Source: Oscillospiraceae bacterium
Lineage (GTDB): Bacteria > Bacillota > Clostridia > Oscillospirales > Ruminococcaceae
Direction of reading: 5' to 3'
Assembly: GCA_017410745.1 (NCBI GenBank)
Contig: JAFPPJ010000004.1
Span: 1 to 8,899, forward strand
Length of the DNA stretch: 8,899 nt
Of the stretch, positions 1 to 5,526 are shown piece after piece (position 1 is the first letter of the stretch; every line of letters starts with the position of its first letter). The notes below the pieces were generated by a model. The model saw only the letters and a list, made by a program, of their open reading frames with translations, made no database searches and was not told the DNA's origin. The position numbers and the translations under genes are program-made.

Positions 1-96
1 GCCCATACCCTGCTGGGGATAGCCGCCCATACCCTGCTGAGGATAACCGCCCATGCCCTGCTGGGGATAGCCGCCCATACCCTGCTGAGGATAGCC
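1..96 (-). repeat. 24-bp tandem repeat encoding GYPQQGMG
   Basis: Four head-to-tail 24-base units fill 1-96 and continue off the left edge. Each encodes the octapeptide GYPQQGMG in the gene on the minus strand. Units 1 and 3 use one proline codon (CCC) and units 2 and 4 another (CCT), so there is a hint of a 48-base higher-order unit. Degenerate shorter repeats continue to about 220. The unit keeps the reading frame, so copy-number change would lengthen or shorten the tail without a frameshift. Confidence 0.9.
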
Positions 97-768
97 CTGC
101 TGCTGGGGGTAGCCCTGCTGATAGCCCATCTGCTGCTGGGGATAGCCCTGCTGTCCGGGATAACCCATCTGCTGACCGGGGAAGCCCTGCTGTCCGGGGA
201 AGCCCTGCTGTGCGGGCTGCTGACCGGGCTGATTGTACAGGAACTTGGGATCAGCTGTATTCGGATGAGCCGTGGTCGCAACGGGAGCTTCCTCTGCGGC
301 AGTCTCGGGCTCATAGAAAGGATTGGACTCATCAAACTCGAAACCGCTCACGAACTCGGCAGGAGCGCCTATATCGGAAACGCCCTTGGAGGGGAGAAGG
401 TCAGATGCGAACTTATCCTCTTCGGAGGATACTGCAACTGCACACTGCCTGTTGGCAGGGTTTGCATCTATGAGGAGCTCGAGCATCTCCTCGGAGGGCT
501 GTACAACACTGCCGTCCATGCCTATTACCATCATCTGGGAAGCATGGGTCTTCTTGACAGCCATCATCTTGATTATCGTATTCTCTTCTGCGGGAACGAG
601 AACTGCTGCGTCATTAACGATCCTTACGCCCGTAAAGCCCGTGAATATCTCCGAAGAATCAGTCTGTATGATACAGAACTTCGCATCGTCGGGCACATAA
701 GCGGGAAGATCCTTCTTCGCAGTCTCGGCATAATCCTTGGCGATGTTATAAAATGCACTTGTTTTCAT
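1..768 (-). CDS. Unrecognised protein with GYPQQGMG-repeat tail (3' end outside window)
   Basis: Last visible gene of the minus-strand kinase/phosphatase operon, open at the left edge; 256 residues are seen. Residues 1-155 look like a compact cytoplasmic domain with alternating strands and helices and no signal peptide or membrane segment; I do not recognise the family. Residues about 145-180 are an acidic, Ala/Pro/Thr-rich linker. From about 179 the protein is low complexity, built from Gly, Tyr, Pro, Gln and Met: first PGQQGF units, then four exact copies of GYPQQGMG (225-256). The start at 768 is the only start in frame; an AAAGG lies about 14 bases upstream, a rather long spacing, and the nearby ATG at 781 is out of frame. 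The gene follows the PP2C stop by 41 bases. Membership in the operon suggests a substrate, scaffold or effector of the kinase/phosphatase pair; this is inference. The tail resembles intrinsically disordered, prion-like segments. Confidence 0.8.
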   Translation of the reverse strand, partial: MKTSAFYNIAKDYAETAKKDLPAYVPDDAKFCIIQTDSSEIFTGFTGVRIVNDAAVLVPAEENTIIKMMAVKKTHASQMMVIGMDGSVVQPSEEMLELLIDANPANRQCAVAVSSEEDKFASDLLPSKGVSDIGAPAEFVSGFEFDESNPFYEPETAAEEAPVATTAHPNTADPKFLYNQPGQQPAQQGFPGQQGFPGQQMGYPGQQGYPQQQMGYQQGYPQQQGYPQQGMGGYPQQGMGGYPQQGMGGYPQQGMG

Positions 769-797
769 ATCTGCACCGCATACCTTTCTTTTAAATT

Positions 798-813
798 GTG
801 ATCGGCCGATCAC
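798..813. repeat. Perfect 16-bp palindrome over the PP2C stop codon
   Basis: GTGATCGGCCGATCAC reads identically on both strands. The TGA stop of the PP2C gene (812..810 on the minus strand) lies inside it. In mRNA it could fold as a 6-bp stem GUGAUC/GAUCAC with a GGCC loop, between the PP2C gene and the next gene. A near copy sits at 1733..1745 at the end of the vWA gene. It could be an intercistronic stability or processing element or a protein-binding site; the function is unknown. Confidence 0.6.
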
Positions 814-1709
814 TTATGCAGAAGCTTAGCCTTCCTGTCTGCAGCCTTCTGCTTGTTCTCGGCAACACGTTCCTTGATAAGGTCGGCATACTTCTCCACA
901 TTCTCCTCGATGCATACGCAGGAGAAGGAAACATCATCCTCGGTGCCGAAATGGGATCTCTTGGTGATGTTCTTGAGCACTGTCTCCGCAAATTCGGGGA
1001 GACCGCCAAGCTGTGAGGTTATTATGACATGATAATCAAGGAAGTCGTTTTCACTGCCGAAGGACGTGTACAGACCGTCAGTAGACGTATAGAGTGCTAT
1101 GACCTTCTTGTCCTTCTCGTAGAATGCCCTGAACATCGTGGATGCATTGGCATTGCACATTGATGCTGTAACATTGGCAGGAGCGGATTCATCGTACTCG
1201 GTGGGAGTAACGGCGATACCGTCCTCGAACACAGCCACAAGGCTGCCGTCGCCTATCTGGAAGCCGAAGGAATAATCCACGCCCACAACTGCTGCGATAA
1301 GGGTCGTGCCGTAGTACGACTCGGGATTGATAGCCTCGAACTCCGCTTCGGTGAACTTGGCGCGCTCATCGGCGGTGACAGGATTTGCCTTGAGATGTTC
1401 GTTTATCTTATTGTTCCATACGGAGATGACCTGCTTCTCGATATTCTTGATGACTCTCTTGTAGTTTGCGGGGAACTCCTTCTCGAATTCGTCCGGATCC
1501 TCATAGAATCTCTCAAGTGTCTCAAGGACAGCGTCAACAGCGCACTGAGAACCTATATTGCTTCTGAAATGCTTCTTACTGCCGTGTCCGTCCGCAGCGA
1601 CTGCAGCTGCATAGCGATCCTTGACCACATATGCGGATGCATCCTGGCACACAAGTCCGCGTGACACATGGCTCGCACCCTGGACGGAATAGCTAAACCC
1701 TTTGAACAT
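810..1709 (-). CDS. PP2C-family Ser/Thr protein phosphatase
   Basis: Encodes 299 residues, a single-domain PPM/PP2C phosphatase with no membrane segment, expected to remove phosphate from Ser/Thr in the cytoplasm using two metal ions. All metal-binding motifs are visible: QDAS with D23, ADGHG with D40, a GTT strand at 134-136, IGDG with D154, STDG with D211, and EDDVS with D258/D259. This makes an active enzyme likely. The sequence between 70 and 130 is a helical insert. The C-terminus (about 270-299) is a charged helix ending in a Lys/Arg-rich tail. Start 1709 is preceded by GAAGGGA about 9 bases upstream. It lies 32 bases after the vWA gene and 41 bases before the repeat-tail gene, in one operon with a kinase. 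It is therefore the likely eraser of that kinase's marks, as in TerY-P triads. The family call is very secure; its substrate is inferred only from context. Confidence 0.95.
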   Translation of the reverse strand: MFKGFSYSVQGASHVSRGLVCQDASAYVVKDRYAAAVAADGHGSKKHFRSNIGSQCAVDAVLETLERFYEDPDEFEKEFPANYKRVIKNIEKQVISVWNNKINEHLKANPVTADERAKFTEAEFEAINPESYYGTTLIAAVVGVDYSFGFQIGDGSLVAVFEDGIAVTPTEYDESAPANVTASMCNANASTMFRAFYEKDKKVIALYTSTDGLYTSFGSENDFLDYHVIITSQLGGLPEFAETVLKNITKRSHFGTEDDVSFSCVCIEENVEKYADLIKERVAENKQKAADRKAKLLHK

Positions 1710-1732
1710 AGTTACAGTCCCTTCAATCTAAT

Positions 1733-1745
1733 ATCGGTCGATCAC
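1733..1745. repeat. Near copy of the stop-codon palindrome, end of vWA gene
   Basis: On the minus strand this reads GTGATCGACCGAT, matching 12 of 13 bases of the first half of the palindrome at 798..813. As there, it contains the TGA stop of the preceding gene (1744..1742). The motif therefore occurs in the same position relative to two consecutive stop codons in the operon. The gaps after the LRR and kinase genes do not carry it. Confidence 0.5.
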
Positions 1746-2572
1746 CAGCCCGTATCAAAGGATACTGTATCAGCCTCGTCCTGGTTCTGTACGAATTCCT
1801 GTATCTGCTGACCGAGGAGCTTCTGCTTTGCAGCATAAACGTCCTCTGCGCCGAGCTCCTCGCCTGTCTCATCGGAGAGGGTCATGGACTTGGAGCCTAT
1901 CTGGGAAGCGGTGACAGCTACTACCTTGATCATCTGAGCGAGCTGTCCGCCGGAGTATGCATGTACAACGGTATCCTTGGAACCGGTGAACTCAGCGAGC
2001 ATCTCGTCATTGGCCTCAGAGCCGATACCGAGCGCTGCCTTGAGGGCGAACTTGTACCAGGAGTTAGCCTGGAGAGCCTCAAGACCTGCCTTGTAGTCAT
2101 CGGAGGGATAACCGTCCGTCATAAGGAATATGACAGGAGCGAAGGAAAGGGAAGGAGAATTGAGGAAGCTGTTTCTCGACATTCTGGAGGAAAGCTCCTT
2201 GAATGCCTCACCCATGCTCGTAACGCCGTCGGGACGGAGCCTTGACCACTCAAAGTCCTCGATGGAGATAGGCTGGGAATACATCCATGCCACGTCGGTG
2301 GAGAATGTGAGAACGGCTATCTTAACATCCGTATCTGCTTCGCCGACTCTTCTTATCTCGGGTATGAGCTCCTCCATAACGGTGTTGAGCTCACCCATCT
2401 TCTTGCCTCTCATAGAACCGGATGTGTCTATGAGGAAGAATATTACAAGGCTCTTTCTTGATACGCCGGTCGCCGAAAGGGGATCGTCGTCGTCAAAATC
2501 GAGCATAGTATCCAGCTCGGTGTCCTTAGGCTCAGCAGCCTGTGCACCCTTGTTCTTGTTCTTATTGCTCAT
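1742..2572 (-). CDS. TerY-like von Willebrand A domain protein
   Basis: Encodes 276 residues. After a Lys/Asn-rich start and an acidic stretch (about 14-31), a vWA domain runs from about 40 to 230. Its metal-ion-dependent adhesion site looks complete: DTSGS (D49, S51, S53), T118 within DGVTS, and D153 within MTDGYPSD. The domain belongs with the cytoplasmic TerY-like group rather than secreted adhesins, since there is no signal peptide or anchor. vWA domains of this type bind partner proteins through a coordinated divalent cation. Beside a kinase and a PP2C this one is probably the scaffold or regulated target of the triad. The last 45 residues form an acidic, Gln-rich helical tail ending in FDTGW. 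Start 2572 has GAGGAGA about 8 bases upstream. It is 34 bases after the kinase stop and 32 bases before the PP2C start. The domain call is secure; the partner assignment is inferred from gene order. Confidence 0.93.
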   Translation of the reverse strand: MSNKNKNKGAQAAEPKDTELDTMLDFDDDDPLSATGVSRKSLVIFFLIDTSGSMRGKKMGELNTVMEELIPEIRRVGEADTDVKIAVLTFSTDVAWMYSQPISIEDFEWSRLRPDGVTSMGEAFKELSSRMSRNSFLNSPSLSFAPVIFLMTDGYPSDDYKAGLEALQANSWYKFALKAALGIGSEANDEMLAEFTGSKDTVVHAYSGGQLAQMIKVVAVTASQIGSKSMTLSDETGEELGAEDVYAAKQKLLGQQIQEFVQNQDEADTVSFDTGW

Positions 2573-2606
2573 TTACAATCTCTCCTCGTTTTCGTTCATA
2601 TGACCG

Positions 2607-3950
2607 TTATATGCTTGCCTTGACCATACCGAAGCTGATCTCAAGCCCCGGCCAGATCGGGAAGCCCTTGCCCGGCCCGATGTCGTAGAATTCGCCGTCC
2701 GGCATCTTCACACGCCATATTCTCTTAGTTTCATTCTTTATGCCTATCATACCCGCCTTGACCTTGTTCTCGACTACGGTGCCCGCAGCACTGAGGAAGT
2801 CCTCGGAATCGGGCTCTATCTCGCATTCATAGAACTTGGCACCTATATACAGCGGCATACGGTAGGGACGGTCGGAGAAGCCGAGTGTCCCGAACTCTGC
2901 GCCGCACTTGGGGCAGCGGAATGTCTTTTCGTCCGGCTTTTCAAACATGGAGGTGAAGTTCGTCCTGCCGCATGTGCACTTGATTATCTCGCTGCGCAGG
3001 CGGATGAACAGCTTCTGCCACTCGCTCTCTATCACGCGCTTGTTGGGCTCATTGGTGCCCACTGTGAAGGAGCGGATGAACGCCTCCCTGATGTAGTCGG
3101 GGTATATGCGCCAGAACTTTATAACGTTGTCATGTATGCCCCTGACAGGTCTGTTGGATGCATCGTCGGGGTCATATACGAACACGGCGTTCTGACCGTA
3201 GTGCTTGAGCTCGGAGGATTCGGTGAGGCATATATCCTTTACCACCTTCTCGCCCTCCATCGGGTCGCCCCTGAAGAGGAGCTTGAAGAGCACGACTGCC
3301 AGCGAATACTTATCCGTCTGTACATCGGGCTTAGCCACGCCTCTCACGATCTCGGGAGCCATATATCCGGGCTTGCCTCCGATGCCGAAGTTGGTGCCGT
3401 CGGGAGCGATATTATCGCAGTCGCAGACGAGCACAGCGCCCGTATCAACATTGATGAAGAAGCCGCCGTCGTTAAGGTCCTGATAGCTCTTGCCCTTGAG
3501 GTGGAGCTGTCTGAACGCATTGACTATATTTATTACTGCGGTTATCATAGCGTGGAGGTTGGTAAATCCCACCGTCTTCTTGGTGGCTCTGCCTGTGAGG
3601 GGATCGACCTCCAGCTTGTAGGTATTGAGTATATCAACGAAGTTGTCGAAGCTTGCGGGCTTGAGTTCCATAAGGTAGCCGAATGTGCCGTCCTCATTCT
3701 CCTTGGTGAGGTACTTCGGCCAGAGGAACTTATTTGACGGTGCTCCGTCGGTGATATTGTCCTTGAGGTTCTTCCTGAACTCCTTGGGACGCTTGATCTT
3801 GCTCACGTCATACCACTTCAGCGCCCACTGTGTGCCGTTGAATTCCACACGATAGACGATACCCTGTCCGCCTTGTCCGATAACGCCGAGCACCTTGGCA
3901 GTACCGCCGTATTCGAGCTCGACTTCCTGGCCTATCTTAAGCTCAATCAT
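2607..3950 (-). CDS. Protein kinase with C-terminal zinc ribbon (TerY-P type)
   Basis: Encodes 447 residues. A protein kinase fold covers about 10-320. Visible parts are a glycine-rich loop GQGGQGIVY (25-33), the ATP-anchoring lysine K45 in WALKWY, a catalytic loop YQDLNDGGFFI (156-166) with D158 as catalytic Asp, CDCDN (176-180) in place of DFG, and MAPE (197-200). The loop is unusual: the HRD His/Arg are Tyr/Gln, the Lys two after the Asp is N160, and the metal-binding Asn position falls on G163. A four-cysteine zinc ribbon follows (C325, C327, C346, C349). The C-terminal region (about 360-447) is a small beta-rich domain with a WRVKMPDGEFYDIGPG stretch. No transmembrane helix is present, so it is soluble, unlike PASTA kinases. 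It starts 17 bases after the LRR gene, with GGAGG overlapping that gene's stop region, so translation is probably coupled. It is expected to phosphorylate Ser/Thr, opposed by the PP2C; its altered loop leaves activity to be shown. Confidence 0.92.
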   Translation of the reverse strand: MIELKIGQEVELEYGGTAKVLGVIGQGGQGIVYRVEFNGTQWALKWYDVSKIKRPKEFRKNLKDNITDGAPSNKFLWPKYLTKENEDGTFGYLMELKPASFDNFVDILNTYKLEVDPLTGRATKKTVGFTNLHAMITAVINIVNAFRQLHLKGKSYQDLNDGGFFINVDTGAVLVCDCDNIAPDGTNFGIGGKPGYMAPEIVRGVAKPDVQTDKYSLAVVLFKLLFRGDPMEGEKVVKDICLTESSELKHYGQNAVFVYDPDDASNRPVRGIHDNVIKFWRIYPDYIREAFIRSFTVGTNEPNKRVIESEWQKLFIRLRSEIIKCTCGRTNFTSMFEKPDEKTFRCPKCGAEFGTLGFSDRPYRMPLYIGAKFYECEIEPDSEDFLSAAGTVVENKVKAGMIGIKNETKRIWRVKMPDGEFYDIGPGKGFPIWPGLEISFGMVKASI

Positions 3951-3967
3951 TTACTATCCGATCCTCC

Positions 3968-5053
3968 CTATATCCTTTTGCGCTTGAGGTCTGCACCCTT
4001 GACAGCCGTCTCCACCTCTATGCCGTTCTCCACGCAGTACTTATATACATAGGAGTTCTCATAGCAGTGTATGACGAGCTCGGGGCAGTAAGCAAAGGCA
4101 TTTTCATCTATGAACTTTACGCTCTCCGGTATGAAAAGTCTCTTGAGGCTCTCACATCCCGAGAAAGCGGCCGCTCCTATGCTGCCGACACTCGCAGGTA
4201 TCTCGACGGATTCGAGCGAGGAGCAGAACTGGAACGTATTGTCTTCTATCTCAAGTATGCCGTAGGGTATCTTCACGAAGGCCAGGGACGAGCATCCGCT
4301 GAATGCGCCCTGCTTTATGAGCTTCATGCCCTCGGGAAGGTCGATACCCTTGAGACCGCTGCAGTTGGAGAAGCAGTACTCGCCAATAGCCATGAGGGTA
4401 TCGGGCAGCTTGATAGTCTTCATGCGGCGGAATCCGTCGAAGCAGAAGCCCTCGAGCTTGGTATACGGCTTGCCGCTGATATTGACATTGCCTGCAAGGC
4501 GCTGGAAGAATACATCCTGCGGGTAGCAAGGCATCTCGTCAATGAACATCGGCCTCCTCTGGGGCTTGTCCTCTTCTTCATCATCCTGTTCGTTGGGATC
4601 GCGCTCTGGCACTCTGAGCTTAGCCTCGAAGGGCCATCCTAACATATACGAATAGGCAGCTATCACAAATTCGGCAGCCGCCTCTGAAAGAAACACATCG
4701 TTGAGCAGCAGGCTCTTGGCCTTGGCTATGGCTATCTCCCTGTTATCTGCGCGGAGCATGATATTCAGGAGCCCCATCTTATACATGGAGATGAGGAGCC
4801 TTCTCTCGGGAGTCCAGTCGGGGAGATAGTCATACAGCAGCGAAATGAAGCGCTTTCTGTCAAAGAATATATCATTGTATTCCCTGCCGTTGACATTCAC
4901 CTTGACGCCCTGGTCGGTATACATATGTCTGAGCTTGCGCTGGATGTCCTTAGTATTCTCAAATCCTGCTATGGTCTGGAGAACGGGTGCTCCGCATTCG
5001 GGGCATTCGTACAGATCATTTTCAAACTGAGCATGACAGTTCTCGCATTGCAT
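3968..5053 (-). CDS. Zinc-ribbon / BspA-type leucine-rich-repeat protein
   Basis: Encodes 361 residues, first gene of the operon. The N-terminus is a zinc ribbon, C3-x2-C6 and C17-x2-C20. Residues about 55-140 are a helical domain. An acidic linker (about 147-163, many Glu/Asp) leads to LRR_5/BspA-type repeats at about 198-330. Phe-x-x-Cys marks recur at F228, F251, F274, F297 and F320, exactly 23 residues apart. A cap with NSYVYKYC follows, then a basic tail KRKRI. There is no signal peptide, so this is a cytoplasmic member, unlike the secreted BspA proteins. The reading frame is open to an ATG at 5233, but I chose 5053. That ATG has AGGAGAG 7 bases upstream, the promoter at 5093..5121 would leave out the longer start, and the extra 60 residues are not protein-like. 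Likely role: protein-binding adaptor feeding the kinase 17 bases downstream; inferred from position only. Confidence 0.9.
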   Translation of the reverse strand: MQCENCHAQFENDLYECPECGAPVLQTIAGFENTKDIQRKLRHMYTDQGVKVNVNGREYNDIFFDRKRFISLLYDYLPDWTPERRLLISMYKMGLLNIMLRADNREIAIAKAKSLLLNDVFLSEAAAEFVIAAYSYMLGWPFEAKLRVPERDPNEQDDEEEDKPQRRPMFIDEMPCYPQDVFFQRLAGNVNISGKPYTKLEGFCFDGFRRMKTIKLPDTLMAIGEYCFSNCSGLKGIDLPEGMKLIKQGAFSGCSSLAFVKIPYGILEIEDNTFQFCSSLESVEIPASVGSIGAAAFSGCESLKRLFIPESVKFIDENAFAYCPELVIHCYENSYVYKYCVENGIEVETAVKGADLKRKRI

Positions 5054-5092
5054 ATGGCAACTCTCCTGACAATAAGTCAATAATCTCCCTTT

Positions 5093-5121
5093 ATAATACC
5101 ACCAACGGACAAAAATGTCAA
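5093..5121 (-). promoter_or_regulatory. Sigma-A promoter of the kinase/phosphatase operon
   Basis: On the minus strand a perfect -35 TTGACA (5121..5116) is followed after exactly 17 bases by TATTAT (5098..5093), one base off consensus. Transcription would start near 5086, leaving a leader of about 33 bases with the AGGAGAG ribosome site before the ATG at 5053. This is the strongest promoter match in the window and points to housekeeping-sigma expression. I see no operator in the short leader. Confidence 0.85.
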
Positions 5122-5244
5122 GCGATATATGAAAAAAATCCAACTTAGTAAAAAAAATCGCGGTTTTTTGGTGTTTTTGCACGAAAATTTGTTCATGGAT
5201 GGGCGCACAGATACACCATACTATTATATACACATATTTACACA

Positions 5245-5330
5245 GCAGACCACCCGTGCATATGCCCGCGGAGGGGGCGGGAAATGCGGTATGTCAGCAG
5301 TGTCACAGAACCCATAGCACCGCATTTTTT
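5245..5330 (+). ncRNA. Candidate small structured RNA in the divergent region
   Basis: Two hairpins can form on the plus strand: CCCGC (5265-5269) with GCGGG (5277-5281) around a 7-base loop, and AAATGCGGT (5282-5290) with ACCGCATTT (5319-5327) closing a 28-base loop and followed by T's. GCAT at 5258-5261 could instead pair with ATGC at 5284-5287, so the two folds compete, as in attenuators and riboswitches. No family signature is recognised (SRP RNA, 6S and c-di-GMP motifs were looked for by eye). No good plus-strand promoter is seen upstream, so the 5' end is a guess. Confidence 0.3.
5282..5330 (+). terminator. Possible intrinsic terminator inside the intergenic region
   Basis: A 9-bp perfect stem, AAATGCGGT / ACCGCATTT, closes a 28-base loop. 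Its 3' arm runs into six T's (5325-5330). Polarity is plus strand. The loop is longer than usual, though ATG (5291-5293) and CAT (5313-5315) could extend the stem with a 3-base bulge. No plus-strand gene ends before it, so it would serve a small RNA or a leader. Confidence 0.4.
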
Positions 5331-5430
5331 ATCAACTATCATAACATATGAAGTTGTCAAGGGGCATTTTTTCATTAAAATACATAAAAGTTCTTTTTGT
5401 TTTTTGTAAAAAAATAATTTCAAAAACATA

Positions 5431-5459
5431 TTGAATTTAACTGCTGTTTATGGTACAAT
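5431..5459 (+). promoter_or_regulatory. Sigma-A promoter of the binding-protein/GGDEF operon
   Basis: TTGAAT (5431-5436), a 17-base spacer and TACAAT (5454-5459) match the housekeeping consensus with two mismatches (-35) and one mismatch (-10). The start point would fall near 5466, giving a leader of about 60 bases. The AT-rich tract just upstream could add UP-element strength. The repeat at 5464-5476 sits on the start point. Confidence 0.75.
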
Positions 5460-5463
5460 ATCT

Positions 5464-5476
5464 GTACTGAGTACTG
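5464..5476. repeat. GTACTG direct repeat at the predicted start point
   Basis: GTACTG occurs twice with one base between (5464-5469, 5471-5476). Within it GTAC-TGA-GTAC also forms a short inverted repeat. Its position over the predicted transcription start would suit a repressor operator. It is short enough to be chance. Confidence 0.3.
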
Positions 5477-5526
5477 TCCTGTGGGGGAAGTATTCGTCAT
5501 ATTCTACATAAGGAGGTTCTGTTTTG

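Larger units (their letters stand above)
5122..5430. other. Non-coding divergent region with a GC-rich island
   Basis: This stretch separates the two divergent promoters. Most of it is AT-rich with A- and T-runs (5131-5170, 5358-5430); the part nearest 5431 could act as an UP element. In contrast 5250-5325 is GC-rich and rich in inverted repeats. Short reading frames here on both strands lack ribosome sites and recognisable protein character, so I call no gene. Confidence 0.6.

Noticed and set aside
1..230. CRISPR-like regular repeats at the left edge
   Set aside because: The repeats abut with no spacers and keep a reading frame on the minus strand encoding GYPQQGMG units; it is a coding tandem array.
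265..801. Long plus-strand open frame opposite the repeat-tail gene
   Set aside because: No ribosome site, Cys/His/Ile-rich composition and lies antisense to a well-formed gene; it is a shadow frame.
5122..5169. GCGAT / ATCGC pair followed by T's as a terminator
   Set aside because: Only a 5-bp stem around about 30 AT-rich bases; too weak to call.
5223..5228. TATAAT on the minus strand as a second upstream promoter
   Set aside because: Perfect -10 but no recognisable -35 at 16-18 bases; kept only as a weak possibility beside the strong promoter at 5093..5121.
5336..5358. TTGACA plus TG-extended TATGAT on the minus strand
   Set aside because: Spacing between the two hexamers is only 11 bases, too short for a standard promoter; an extended -10 alone cannot be excluded.
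5238..5429. 63-residue minus-strand frame in the divergent region
   Set aside because: No convincing ribosome site or protein character, and it crosses the GC-rich hairpin island.
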